The position numbers and the translations under genes are program-made. This document shows positions 42,235-54,191 of a stretch of 64,000 nucleotides of DNA, in pieces; within the stretch, counting starts at the first letter, position 1, and every line of letters starts with the position of its first letter. The stretch is taken from positions 124,001-188,000 of the forward strand of contig JANTQF010000026.1 of assembly GCA_032988165.1 (NCBI GenBank), given 5' to 3'. The DNA comes from Emmonsiellopsis sp. PD_33. Taxonomy: Eukaryota; Ascomycota; Eurotiomycetes; Onygenales; Ajellomycetaceae. Below the pieces are notes generated by a model. It had not been told where the DNA came from. It was given only the letters and a program-made list of their open reading frames with translations, and searched no databases.

Positions 42235-43882
42235 TACCGTTCACAATCATAATCAATTTATTAAGTTCGTCTTTGTCATTATCGATATACCCAATTCCGG
42301 CTTTTTTGCCTATTCCACGAATCTTCTAACTAGCGTCTTACCACCCTTTATAATCCGTGGTATTTTCTTTCCCTTATCTTCCCGTGTGTGTTTTCTACAA
42401 GATCTTCACCACTCGTGTCACTTCCGCTGGTTTCCTTTTCATCTGGTTTTCAAACGGGCATTTTCATTTCGGGGCTTATCTGGCAAGGGGTTCTGCGCGT
42501 TGCGTTGGTACAGAGTAATGATTACTTGTTTTGATTGTTGAATTCTTTTTCTTTTGTTTTTGATACGGCCATGACCCATGCGCATGTTATAGAAAAGCGT
42601 GTGGTGTGTGGTTCTGGGCTGTTTGTCAATAGGTTAGTCTGTAGACATATGGATTTTTAATAAGACTGTTTCCTTTCTTATTGTGGTTTCCTGTGTTCCA
42701 GTGTTCAAGCTACATGTAGATTTAGGGTCAGGGGAGGGTCTTAGGGATAGCATGGTAGTCTCCGTATGCCAGAAGAAGCAACAGACTGGGAATAGGTGTG
42801 GCTGGGATGATGATGTCATGCCATGTGGGAGTGAGAACTTTAAAAAATCAAAAAATCAAAAATAGTCTCCGAAAAAAAAAAAAGAAAAACATGGAGATAT
42901 CAAAACCGGACGACTCGACGCTCCGCCGCCCGGGCAGGCAGCCATAATAACTAATCCTTGGTGGACTGCGATGATGAATGCTACACAACCCTGGCATTGT
43001 GCATCACGTGCCATGGATAAGTCCATCCAAACCCTAACCCCGACGCCAAAAATCCGGCCGAACTTGGACGGGGGAAGCGGCCAACCGCATCGAAGCCTGC
43101 AAGGTATCTCTCATACAATTCTGCGCCGGCAGTGACATCGGCCTGGCGCCTACTTATCCCACTCGGTCACTAATCGCGTTGCGCATCTTCCGTCGCCCGA
43201 TAGACTGCGGATGACGTCGCTCCGGCTTCCATGGTTTTTTGCCTCCCCGTCTCCATATTATTTCCGCACCGGTGTTTTCCCGCTGAGATGATGATGATGA
43301 TGATGGCGGCTACTTCGTCTTCTTCTTGATGGCTCGTTCTTTTAAACTGTCGGTTTTCCTTCGCGATATCTCTCTCCTTTTTCCCTTTGTCGGTTCGCAC
43401 TCCGTTCGTTTCAAGCTGCCCGTGAACCTCATACCTCCGGCTATAAGCCACTCCTCCGACTTCGTCGTCCGGCGTTGACTGTATAAATCGACCCGACGAT
43501 ACTACTACTACCTAAGAGCAGATCTCATCAGTCTTTTCGGGGTTCTTTGGTGGTTCGATTTGAATGACGGGGTGAGGATCGCTTGTTCGTCGTTATTTTT
43601 GTGATCAGTATTGACACATACAAAATCCGCATGTATCGCAGCTGCTAATGCGCTCTCTCCTAGAACGAGGTTATTTTCATCTCTCTGCCTTTCCTAGTCC
43701 ATATATCGTTATTACTCGACCTAAAATCCTACGAAACCTTTCCTTTGCGATAGCCGGCGTACATACCCTAATTCGACCATATTACCTTTTTTTTTTTGTA
43801 CCTGGCCGGAAAACCTTGGACCATTGCCGTCTGCCAACACCTAGAACTATTCCTTGTACGGGGGGTGAATACCTGCTTCAAA
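42235..43882 (+). promoter_or_regulatory. Long spacer upstream of Frag1/Sfk1 gene
   Basis: 1.6 kb, probably 3' UTR then a long leader. It contains an A-rich tract (42874-42890), a (GAT)n run at 43287-43305, and several short upstream ATGs shortly before the gene. No supportable gene. Confidence 0.45.
43287..43305. repeat. (GAT)n microsatellite
   Basis: Six GAT units within the long leader. Confidence 0.55.
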
Positions 43883-45115
43883 ATGTGGATTATATCATTT
43901 TGGGTATTCCCGGTGATTGCAGCCTGCATGTGGCTGGGTACGTGGACCACGGAAACACCCGTCCCTGTGCATATTGGGGGTAGTATAAATGCTAATACAG
44001 CCGTTGGTAATAGCTACGCTCCTCACCATGCTTATTCGATGGGGCGCTGTTGAGGGGCGCCCAATTTATCCAAGCATGGAACCAGGTCAAACTATCGCGT
44101 GAGCAACTCCATTCAGCTTAATCACTTGAAGTAATATCAAGTCTAACATATAGTTAATGTAGCTATATCTCCGACATCGGTGCTGCTGGTCTTAAACCCT
44201 TATTCATAACTGGTTGTGCAATCACAGCCGTATTTTTCAATCTTTCGTTCTTGTCGGAACGATGGCTCAGGCATAGCGGCCAACTTGCCAGAAATAAGGG
44301 ACGGGCTGACCGGAACCTGGCTATTATCTCCATCGTATTTGCCATAGCCGGCGGTGTTGGATTGATTCTTTTATCCATATTCGACACTGTTAACTTCCCG
44401 CACCAGCACAATGGATGCCTGGTACTGTTTATGTAAGTTTATCCTCTGTTCCCTTTTCCCGTGACAATTTTAAAATTAACTCGAGCTGATCTAATATTCC
44501 TGTAACAGCGGAGGGTATATCGTCAGCGCAGTCTTCGTGTGCGCAGAATACCAACGGCTGGGCATACATTACCGAGAACACCGCATTCTGGCCGCAAGCT
44601 TCTGGATTAAACTCATGTTTATTTTCGTTGAACTTGCTCTCGCGATTGCGTTTGGCGTGCTTGGCCGTCGGAGGGGGAAGAGAAACCAGGCTGCAGTTGT
44701 AGAATGGGGTAAGCTATCCTCCTTTTTATATCCATAACCCCAGCCGCAAGCCTTCCATATATCCACTAGCACAAAAAGACTAACACACACCCCACCTTTC
44801 CCAGTAATCGCATACATCTTCACATTCTACGTCCTATCCTTCATCGTCGACATCCTCCCCTCCGTCAGAACCCGCACCCATATCCCGCAGGGTAAACGCG
44901 TCACTCAAATATCCACCACTTCCCCGCTCACAGCAGCGGGCTATTCACCCCAATCACCCCGCCATAGCGAAACCTACTACGAGCAACCCCTAACCACAGA
45001 CTCAATGGGCGACGCGGCGAATACCTATCGTGGATACGTCGTGGATAACCCAACTGCCCCGGAAATGACGACGACCCAACCCCAACCGTACGCGGCCCCG
45101 TATGGTCAGGGCTAG
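43883..45115 (+). CDS. Frag1/DRAM/Sfk1 family membrane protein
   Basis: Six-pass membrane protein of PF10277, related to yeast Sfk1 (plasma-membrane PI4P and phospholipid asymmetry) and animal DRAM/PGAP2. Exons 43883-43937, 44014-44098, 44163-44432, 44509-44708 and 44805-45115 give 306 residues. Seen: MWIISFWVFPVIAACMWL joined across intron 1 to ATLLTMLIRWGAVEGRPIYPSM. IAYISDIGAAGLKPLFITGC follows across intron 2, then ERWLRHSGQL, the loop LLSIFDTVNFPH, EYQRLGIHYREHRILAASFW and a cytosolic Thr/Ser/Pro tail. These are family landmarks in the correct order. The first acceptor (AG at 44012-44013) was chosen over a nearer one because only it keeps phase. Confidence 0.88.
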
Positions 45116-45994
45116 GGTCTGGGCCCTGCCGTGCCGCAGAGTGCGGCTGTTTAGAGAGATTTCTTTGATGGAGCAACGTGGGAAACGATTATTCTTAGAG
45201 AAAAAAAGGGAATTTTGACATTTAGCGCTCATTGGGTGGGTTTTTTTTTTCTTTCTTGGTTTAGAACGAGGAATAGAAAATTAATTTCTTTATTTTATTT
45301 TTTCCCCTCCCTTTCTCCCTTTTATTTCCTTTTCTTTTTGATCCATCGGAAATATACGATGAATTGGTGTTCCCATGGTGACTACGTCCTTTTAAACTCT
45401 TAGCGCTCTGGCTGGCCTTGATGGGAGACGGCGCTCTACATAGCAGGGGTGTCCGTTGTATTGTATGTACAATCAAGGAGCGTAAGGGGTGGATGGACGG
45501 GGTAGATTTTGTCTTTTAAGATGGGCTGGGATGAGATGGGCTGGCTCGCTCCATTTTGGTTTTTGGTTGGGTGTATGATATTGTGCGGGCGATTAGAATT
45601 GTATTATATTATTCTTATTCTTATTCTTATTCTTATTCTGTTTATACTGGGGATGTCTGTGTGGTTGATTTATGGGAAGGGGTTTGGTTTAGGGGGCGGG
45701 GGCGGAAGGGGAAAGTAAAGTAATCTAGGGATATTATTGATCTCTAACTTTGCCATTATTGTTGTGTCTCTAAGATAGATGGGTATATAGATGGGTACAT
45801 AGTCTACCCATCATCACCCATAAATAATAAGCTGTCTAATCTATAATCTATAATCTATAATAAACATCCCCAGAAACGTAACATTCCAAAATTCACGAGA
45901 AATTTCCCCTTTCTTTCTTAGCCTCCCTAACCCACCCGCCCACCCGACCTCCCCTATCATCCAACCCACACACCCTGCCCCCCTCCCCCCATAA
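45116..45994. other. Convergent spacer
   Basis: 879 bases between convergent stops, with a (TTCTTA)n microsatellite and a C-rich stretch beside the phosphatase stop. No gene seen. Confidence 0.5.
45609..45640. repeat. (TTCTTA)n microsatellite
   Basis: About five hexamer units. Confidence 0.6.
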
Positions 45995-47494
45995 TCACGC
46001 AACAAGTAACCCCCTAACCCTCTCCACAACCTCCTCCTCAATCCCAATAGCCGCCAAATACCCTCTAACCCCTCCATACCCTTCCTCCAACCATCTCACC
46101 ACCTCCCCCACAAACCCACCGGGACACAGCGCAAACTCTTCCGGCAACCCCATCGCGCGCATCTCCTCCACCCGCTCCTCCAACTCGGGCACCAACTCCT
46201 TCTCCGACGCGCGGTAGTCGGTCGTTATCGCTGAGAGCGGTATGATACTTCCTCCTTCGGTACTAGCGCCCGCAGGCGGGGCGGCGTTTACGAGCAACAA
46301 TAGCAAAATAACCGCCAGCCCGGTTCGATCCTTGCCCTGCGTGCAATGCACTAGTACGGGGTATGTCGCAGGGAGACTGAGGGTGGTGAAGAGGTCTTTG
46401 ATCTCCGATTGGCTGGCTGTTAGGGTGTCGTGGGCGAGGCCGGTGAGGCCGCGGGGCACCATGGCTTGTTGGATGACGAGTTTTGTGGCGTCGTGGCGGT
46501 AGCCGGAGGCGAGGAGGGAGAGGAATTTGCTGGGGGGGGGTTAGTCGGGGGGGGGGGGGGGGGGAGGGGGGGTAGGGAGGGGGAGACGAATGGATATACA
46601 GTAGACTAAACCAGCTTAACCGCCATACTAGGAGCTTTTCGAGATTCCAGCCTGCGAGGCTGAGGAGGATGCGGCGGACGCCGGGGAGGGTGAGGAGGTG
46701 TTCGTCGTTGGTGGTTGAGGGGGTGTGTGGAGGGGTTGATTCTCTGTCGGTTTGTGCATCATTGCTTTGCTCGAGGATGTGTTTGTTGGCGGCCATGGCG
46801 TGTTCGGTTCTAGAATTGATATGTTAGCGGGTGGCTTGGGTACCTGAGAAGAAAATACTAACTTGGATCTAAAATCTATTACCGTTGCTAAACGGAGCTC
46901 CTTGGTGAGACGCTCTTGATCTCGTTTAGAGGCACGATCGGGCTATCGCAAAAAGAAAAAAATGTCAGGGATAGTTGATAAATGTCCATGGGAGTGAGTA
47001 TTGAGCCAGAAGCAAAAATTGAAGGCTCTTTTTCGATAGTAATGACATAGATTAAACGGAACAAGAAGTATTCAGATCAGTTAGTGGGTTTAGACAGGGA
47101 TTGATATGATTTACCCTTGCACTTCGAAGCAAAACACCCTCCTTCATAATACTATAGGACGTTGATATCAGCTTCATCCACAGGGTATAGTTAAAATAGA
47201 TATTTATGCACATAGATTTCCATCCCTATCGTATGGATTCGTATGCCACGGAAATGCATCGCGAGTTCAGAGAAGAGGAAGGAGGTATGCGATGAAGCAG
47301 CGGTGAGAGGGATCGTACCTTGAACCGCATAGTCTATTGATATGGGCACCCACATCGCGGAAGTTGAGGATTTCATCGAACGGTCGGTCTGGGGCGCTGC
47401 TCTCTGGTACACCGAATTTGGCGATAGCGGCATCATTGACGGTGATATCGACATCGGGGTTAACGCCTGTTGGCGTGGGCTCTCGGGGACTCAT
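45995..47494 (-). CDS. Tyrosine/phosphoinositide phosphatase (Y_phosphatase3, PF13350)
   Basis: Cysteine phosphatase of the IphP/LipA-like group. Exons on the minus strand: 47494-47319, 47151-47115, 46942-46863, 46809-46600 and 46529-45995, giving 345 residues. Seen: EILNFRDVGAHIN (about 45-57), SSIMKEGVLLRSARPDRASKRD across two junctions, TVIDFRSKTEHAM, then GYRHDATKLV and MVPRGLTGLAHDTL, and the active site HCTQGKDRTG with C230 and R236 in HCX5R. The C-terminal helix bundle follows. Each junction restores family sequence in phase. Exon 2 is only 37 bases. The last intron contains runs of 9 and 18 G. An older start at 46796 would give only the catalytic part and is rejected. Confidence 0.88.
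46531..46572. repeat. Poly-G tracts within phosphatase intron
   Basis: Nine G at 46532-46540 and eighteen G at 46547-46564 on the plus strand, next to the acceptor of the last exon. Length may be unreliable in assemblies and can form G-quadruplexes. Confidence 0.6.
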
Positions 47495-48342
47495 TGATAA
47501 CAATCATGCATGGGAGCTGGCGAGCAGTGGAGAGTTTTCGTTTGATATCGAGGAGATAGCCGTATTGGAGAAACCCGATTTTGATATATTAGATCGATGC
47601 TCTTTGATACTTGGGTGTCGGAGATATTTCTTGCGTCAGTAACCAGTTTGGTAGCTTTCACGGATGTTAACCTACCTTGGCTAATTCTATTCCTCTTTGG
47701 TACGCTAGTTGCCGTAAATCCTACGTACCTGCGAGAAGAGTTGTACAACACGGTGGAATGTTCCTGGGCCGGTGGTAGCCAGGAGGTTGAAGTCGGACGG
47801 AAGAAAAAACCGGTGGGAGATCTCCGGCTTCCTTAGTTAGTTCGGATCCGTCAGCTCGGGCCAGCCCGCCCACACTTCCAGACTTCCGCTCGGGGAAATT
47901 GCAACATCCAACATCCACAGCTCCGTGTGCCAAGTTCGCCATAACTATTCAAACTTCTTTCTACAATGGGCCTAGCCGTCTTGGAAAATATGGATATTCA
48001 CACGGCTTATGGCAGGACCCGGAGCTTCCAAATATCAGGTCCCCCTCATGAGATAGTACTTGTACTAGTATTGGCCAAACTAAGTTTCCTTTGTCATAAC
48101 TATGCATATTTCACGCGATCTGGCGGGAAGGTTACTATCTAAATGGCCGGAGGTTTACTGGTATGCTACAGAATTACTCTGGATACCCAAGAATCGTGCA
48201 AGGTGAGGGTTTGTTTGCGGAGCGAAGCGAAGCAAGCTTTATATATTTAAAGACTTTCACGGCCCACCTTATAGCGGTGGAAGGTTCACGTTCTATTCTC
48301 CTTCGAAACACCCTACCTGGATTCAGGTATTACTGCGCAATT
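47495..48342. promoter_or_regulatory. Divergent spacer, phosphatase / orphan gene
   Basis: 848 bases. The frame of the plus-strand orphan stays open upstream to an ATG at 48163, so its start could be earlier. Nothing else seen. Confidence 0.4.
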
Positions 48343-49206
48343 ATGGCGTCCGTTAACAAGAACCCAACGTCGGATCTGACAAAGTTGATCCTCCCCTCCA
48401 CAACCAGAGGAAAAACTCGACTTCCACCAGAGATTTGGCGAACAATTGTGTCCCACTCCTATCCATACCACCGCATTATAGATGTGACAAAAAGATATGA
48501 TCCCATTCAATGGGTGTGCCATAAGGACGAGGAAGGGAAGGATGGCGACGGACCCGATAGCTTCGATGTTGCTTACGAAGAGAGGCACGATGGCATTCGC
48601 CCTACCGAATATTTCCCTGCCCGAGGTAATTTCACCGACAAGATGCACGTTCTATCATGGCAACTCAGAAACGATAGCCTGTATTTTCTATACTCGCAGA
48701 ATTATTTCGTTCTTGATCTCGATTTCGACAAAATCAGGGCCTTCGAACAAAAATTACGAAAAAACAGGCAAAGGATTCGATATTTATTCATTCTCGCAAA
48801 CAGTTCGTGGGGCGGGAAGTATCATATCGATTCAAAGACATGTGAAACGCTATTCGCTTCAATTCTCCCCCATTTGAAGGCCTGCCGTATCGTCGCAGCT
48901 CAACCCCATAAGGACCAGGGAAACGCGGAAATGAGAGACGACGTGAAACTGGAGGATTGGGTCAAGTGGCTTAAGCCATATTTAAAATGTTTCGCACGAC
49001 ACCTATCTTTCGAGACCACGCTGGAAGTGGATGTCCATGACAAGGAGGAGGCTACTCTGCTTTTCAACGAGGCGTTTCCCAACGGATTTCGAGCCGTGCG
49101 CTGTCGGCACTTTGGCGCCAAGTTGTTCAAAAAAGAGTCAGCGCCCGAACACATTCAACAGGCGTTGGCGGGCCTAGGCCAAATGAATTACGAGGAGGGG
49201 TGGTGA
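48343..49206 (+). CDS. Orphan protein, possibly F-box/2EXR-like
   Basis: Intronless, 287 residues from the ATG at 48343; an in-frame ATG at 48163 would add 60 residues of less protein-like sequence. Seen: RLPPEIWRTIVSHSYPY near 28-45, which resembles the short F-box or 2EXR start in fungal orphan families, then charged, mixed alpha/beta sequence with YFLYSQNYFVLDLDFDKI and RYLFILANSSW. No catalytic motif, TM segment or signal peptide. Codon use is like the neighbours. Such single-domain orphan genes occur in large lineage-specific families; no function can be assigned. Confidence 0.6.
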   Translation: MASVNKNPTSDLTKLILPSTTRGKTRLPPEIWRTIVSHSYPYHRIIDVTKRYDPIQWVCHKDEEGKDGDGPDSFDVAYEERHDGIRPTEYFPARGNFTDKMHVLSWQLRNDSLYFLYSQNYFVLDLDFDKIRAFEQKLRKNRQRIRYLFILANSSWGGKYHIDSKTCETLFASILPHLKACRIVAAQPHKDQGNAEMRDDVKLEDWVKWLKPYLKCFARHLSFETTLEVDVHDKEEATLLFNEAFPNGFRAVRCRHFGAKLFKKESAPEHIQQALAGLGQMNYEEGW

Positions 49207-50640
49207 TCCCTGGATATTTTGAGTGAAGAGAATGGTTCTTGTGAAGGTTTCAGCTCTCCTTTCCTTTCTTTGCTGTATCTGATGTTTATTTATTGCTTTC
49301 TGTTTCTTTGTAATTTCAGAAAAAAGCCCAATCAGGATCTCCTATTTTCAAAGAACTGTCCAATGTTGTGAAGATTTTTGTTCAAGTTTCTCATGTTGAG
49401 GTTTTTAATTTTCGAAGAAAGACCCGTCAATTCTCATTATATGTATACTGTTCAGTCAACACATTCTAGATGGATCTCTTTATATCACCTTGCATTATCA
49501 CTGTTATATACATAGACAGATCTCTTGCCCCCCAAGAGCCTCAACGGGATTAAAAATAATAGCACGGTGGATAGGGTGCCAAATCATTCTTTAACCCCGT
49601 TCATATTAGCAAAGGTGTGTATGGTTATGAATAAAAGAATATCGGATAGTGGGGTAGCGTTGTGTACCAACGATTGTGCACCGACCCACGCCTCACTAAG
49701 CTATTTGATGTAATAATATATCATATATTATATTGGCCACCATGTAGACCACTACAGGGCTGATAGCAGGGAAGTTTGACATGTGGTGCCAATATATGAC
49801 AGGAGTCAACCCGTAATTGATTTCCGAAATGGTATTGTAGAATAATTGAGCAGTTCAAATAGGAGTAATATGTGGCTCATAGCGACCCGTATGCGGCATC
49901 TATGACGCCGTATTCCGCCATAAACAAAGTGCGATGGCAACTACTAATCCCTTCGTGAAGGGCTCACTCATGGCGGTGTTTGATGGAACTTATAGAGGTT
50001 CGGGAATGGCGCGAGTAACCAACTGGAGAATAACAGAAGTAAATGACATCATTGGACCGGATGAAATACTAATAGGCATCCCAAGAAATAATGTGGATGC
50101 GGGCGCGCGGGGGAAGTTAACACACCCCGCAAAAGCCTATAGTGTGCTCCTCGAGTGGCCGCAAAACTCCAGCTATGGTTGAGACTGGACACTGCGGGGC
50201 CATAGCCGTATAAGAGAGTCACCTATTCGCTGCTACTGTAGCGAACTGCAGTATTATGTTCTCAGCGCCGGGTTTCTCCCTCGAACGATGTCCTTGGAAT
50301 AGAGTTTGTGTAGTTCAATTAAACTTTAGCCGCGCCGCGGTTAGCGAGAAGCTAAACGCGCGCGCTAAACGGTTTCAGCCGCCGGGACGACGTCACTGAC
50401 ATCCATTGCACCAAACCCAGAGTTCGCCTCCATCTGCGCCAGTCAATGTCGACAGCCGGCGGGAATGGCGGGGCACTCCGGCTGCCGTCACCGCCGTTGC
50501 TGCCGTTCTTTTTCCCGCTTTAGGTTTATTTCCTCCTTCCTTTAACCTGCCCCCCACCCCCAGCTCGCGACATGCACCCCCCCATCATCACGACAACGTT
50601 CATGAGCTATCCCACTTATTAACGAGCAACGAATACCACC
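49207..50640 (+). promoter_or_regulatory. Spacer upstream of EIS1
   Basis: 1.4 kb with no supportable gene. A short open frame at 49934-50182 (82 codons) has no features. A GC-rich double dyad built from TTAGC/GCTAA lies at 50326-50368, followed by a CRE-like ACGTCA at 50390-50395. Confidence 0.4.
50326..50368. repeat. Nested TTAGC/GCTAA dyad
   Basis: Two TTAGC (50326, 50341) and two GCTAA (50351, 50364) arranged symmetrically around GAGAA, with GC-only spacers. It lies about 270 bases before the EIS1 ATG; a cruciform or regulator site is possible. Confidence 0.5.
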
Positions 50641-53092
50641 ATGCCTGCTGCTGTTGCTACTCCTGTGATCCATCATCGGCCGGAGTTGGATGAGCACCAT
50701 GGTAAGTCCTCTTCCCGCTGAAACCCATGCACTACGATTTTTCCTGTCGCATATATTAACGCACCGCGAGGAAGATGCCTATTCTGGAAGGTCAACCTTG
50801 ACTGGAGACGGCAGACAGGCCGGTGAGTTTGCAACCATACTGTGTCCTACCAGTTCCCTGTACAGGATCATGAAATTGCAATGCTTACTAACACTGGTCG
50901 ATCCGTAGGCACACGGTTTACCTATCCTAAGCCATCACAACTTCCCTCCGCCGATCAAGAAGTAGCCTCCGCTGGTGCTGCTGCAAGCTTGGCGCATGCA
51001 GACCACACGACACGCCAGCTGGATAAAGCAGCTGCTGAGCACCCGGTGGCCGGCCCTCAACTCAGCGCGCTGGGCTCCAAGGCCGCATACCTGGCAGGAA
51101 GCACCGGGACATTGAAGGGTCTTAAGGGACCTGAGGATATTCCTACACCCCGCGGAGCGAAGATTGCCGCAACTGGCGCATTATCCAGGGGACGCAAAAG
51201 AGCAGAATCAGCCCCTCCGGTCAATAGCGCCTACTATGGCTCACCGCATGCAGTCACTGCCGCGACCATATCCCACCGAGCTGCCACAGGACCGGAAATA
51301 GTGCCAGAGGAGTCTGTTCCTGTCTTCAATATTCGAAAGATTCACGATGTGGCCGTAGCGAATGCGCGCAGAGAACTCTACCCCGAGGAAGCAGTGCTCG
51401 GTGCACAGGCTGATGAGAGGGCGAAAAAGGAAATGCTCCATGCAACAGCTGTGACGATGGCGCGACAAACGTTCGCGGTCATGCCTCAAGCTGAGGCTAA
51501 TGTGTCCGACTTGGTTAGGGGTGTGCCCGGGCCAGCCCCCTTCACAGACGCTTCAATGTTGCACGATGTTGCCCAGAGACAGGCTTCCGAAAAGCTAGCC
51601 AATATGCATGATGAACACAAGGCCTTTAAAGACTACTATACTGCCGGAATCCCACCAAAGCGGCAGAGCTCAATTTATGCTAAGTTGAGGAATCGAGCTT
51701 CAAGTGAAGGCGACACGGCCAATATGGACCAGGAACATTCCATGATGATCCGATCTCAGATGTCAGCTTTTCAGAATAAGATGGCTGCAGTTAACGCTCA
51801 AAGAGCCCGAGACCATCAAGCGCTGATGGAGGCGGCAACCCGAAAGGCGGGCATGACCATTGATAAAGTTGACAATGATATTTATGAAGCTACGGGAAGA
51901 CCGCCTTCAATGGTTCTTGATAAATTTGTAACGCGACCGCTCTCGCCAGATGGAGGGGAAGGAGAAATTGGCAGTCGCTCTTATGTGCCTATTGGTGGGG
52001 GCAAATTTGTTAACCAAGACACTATAGAAGATCTTGCTAGGAAACGAACCCGACCTACCATGGATGAGGTTTTGCAGAAGGCTCAAGAGGCGCACGCTCA
52101 GGATATTGAAGAAAAACTTGATGAGATTAGGAGTGCAGAAGAGGCCGACATTGAGAGAGAGCGAGCTAAAGAGGCCAGCGAAATCCAGCGACAAATACAA
52201 GGCATGTTTTAGTTGCTATTGCCTACCCCAGAGTTTGCTAACCGGTAGTATAGAAACGACAAAAAGGGAAGAGAAGACCAAATTCAATCTCTTAAATCGC
52301 CTAAGCAAGGAGTCGGGCGGTTTGTTCAGGCTCAAGTCTAAAAAGTCGCGAGGAAAACAAAGAGCAAAGGAAGTGGACGTCCCTGCTTCCGGTGCTATCG
52401 CAGACACTAGCCACGAGGAGGAATATTATGACCTTACGGGCGTTCCAGAACGGCAAAATTCCCCACCGAAGTCTTACACACCGCCAACTGCAGGCGAGTC
52501 TCACAAAACTCCCCTAATGGATGCCCTCAAAAAACGCCAAAGTGCTAGCTCAGATCAGAGTCAATCTTCTGGCTCAGACAATTCTCATCCACGCCCTAAA
52601 GATCACCGGGCAAAAACTGACGGAAATCGTCAAATAGATGAGCGGAGAACCACAAATGTCAATGGAGTAAATGGGTCCACGCAAGGAGCAGACGAGGAGC
52701 TCGGTCGGCGGAGGAGTGAGCCTGCCGCCACGACGTCTACTACCAGACCTCGCGTGCAGCAGAGTTCGTCTACAGAAGCTCCACGAGAACAGCCCCAACA
52801 TCGGGGGATATTGTCAAGACAGAGCAGTAAGCGCACTAGGCCTAGTCTACGAGAAAGATTCTTTGGCAAATCAAGTCAGGATTCTCCCCCTAGCCGTGGG
52901 CCTTTTGAAGTGAAAAAAGAGCAAGATATTGTTCAGACCACTACTCCGGCGACAGCCCCCCCTGTGGCCGTGGCGGCGGCTCCGGTTTCCAGCAGCCCTG
53001 AGCCGGTGGCAGTTTCTTCTGGTGCACTGCCGGCGACCACTCTTGAAGAGTCCCCAGCCGGAAGCCAATCGAAATTTACAGAACAATTGTAA
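50641..53092 (+). CDS. EIS1: Eisosome protein 1
   Basis: Peripheral component of eisosomes, plasma-membrane invaginations (PF12757). Exons 50641-50701, 50775-50822, 50909-52201 and 52254-53092 give 746 residues. Seen: the start MPAAVATPVIHHRPELDEHH, GTRFTYPKPSQLP across the third exon start, and the family landmark SAGAAASLAHADHTT. Repeated MA.QTF/VAVANAR helices follow, then VNQDTIEDLARKRTRPTMDEV and a Glu/Arg-rich coiled coil (430-455). The C-terminal half is disordered, Ser/Pro/Lys-rich. The last intron (52202-52253) starts with GC, not GT (AAG|GCATGT...TATAG), and joins IQRQIQ to ETTKREEKTK; reading through would stop within 4 codons. The small exon 2 is also inferred from phase. Confidence 0.85.
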
Positions 53093-54191
53093 ATTCAAGG
53101 GATGATATAGGTTAGTCCCATATCGTGACAATATTTGTCACAAACATCTTATTACTCTGCTCACGTCGACCTATTTTGTTTTTGTTTGTTGCCTCCTTTC
53201 CCGATCAAATGAATCCTTTATAGGGTGGTAGTTTATTGTCTATCTCAAATATGCAATTTCATCTCCCCTACGCTATATATCTTGCTTTTACCCTTTCTTG
53301 TTTCGTCTAATTTGTTTTAATCTGTCCGATTTTCCATTCGCGGGCTTTGGAGGGTTTTGGCTTTCGTCGATATTCAAAACTATATAAGGTTCCTAAGGAG
53401 GCTTGGAAATGGTAGTTTTGGGCTCCAGGGCTACGAAAAGGTCGGGGTTTTGTGGAGTTGGACACTACATGCTTAACTGGTGGCTTTCTTGTGAGGGTTT
53501 TCTCTCAAATGTTCGCATTGGATCGATTTATGTGGAGATTCCGAGGCCCAAGTTTGCATGCTATCGATGTTTCTTGTTTTCTGCTCTTGAACTTATTCCT
53601 GGCTCTGCTTTATTGTACTGATAAAGCCGACGACTAATGTCTTAATAGTAATAGTAATGTAATCAGGACGGGAGATGAGATAGGACAAGACTGCGGGGGC
53701 GCACAACTATTTTATTTATCGATTAGATAAATAAAATTAATATCATCATTATTTTAGTTTCCTCACATGAACGTCAACGTCAAAGGGTCATATATATACA
53801 TGGGTATTTTGGTAGGGCGACAAAAATGGGGTAGAGAGGGGGGGATTTTGGGCGGGGTGGGGAATGATAACAATATCCAAAAACCAAAAAGGTTGGAGGG
53901 ATAGGTATATAACAAGGGGCAATAATAGAACAGCCGGTCACGCAAAAAAAAAAAAAAAAAAAAAAAAACTCAAATCAAAACAAATCCAGGCGACCTGGGC
54001 AGGTACAAGCTCATTGCTTCCCCACAAAATAATCCAATCAAGAACTTTGGTAAGCCAAAAAAGTGACACAGAACCTTAAACAAGCACGTGGGGTCGGTAC
54101 CAAACAACCTTATTTCAACATCGATGAAGGTAAGTAGATATCTACTTGGCGTTGGGGGAATATTCGCCGGCTGAAAGAAAAATTAATTTGA
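53093..54191. other. Convergent spacer
   Basis: 1.1 kb between convergent stops, containing a 25-base poly-A tract (53944-53968). No gene seen; open frames at 53403-53637 look random. Confidence 0.5.
53944..53968. repeat. Poly-A tract, 25 bases
   Basis: Uninterrupted A run in the convergent spacer. No retroposon body or target-site duplication was seen on its 5' side. Confidence 0.6.

Noticed and set aside
49934..50182. 82-codon open frame with an ATG
   Set aside because: No similarity pattern, signal or conserved motif; cannot be distinguished from chance.
53944..53968. Poly-A tract as the end of a retroposon
   Set aside because: No reverse-transcriptase ORF, tRNA-like head or target-site duplication next to it.
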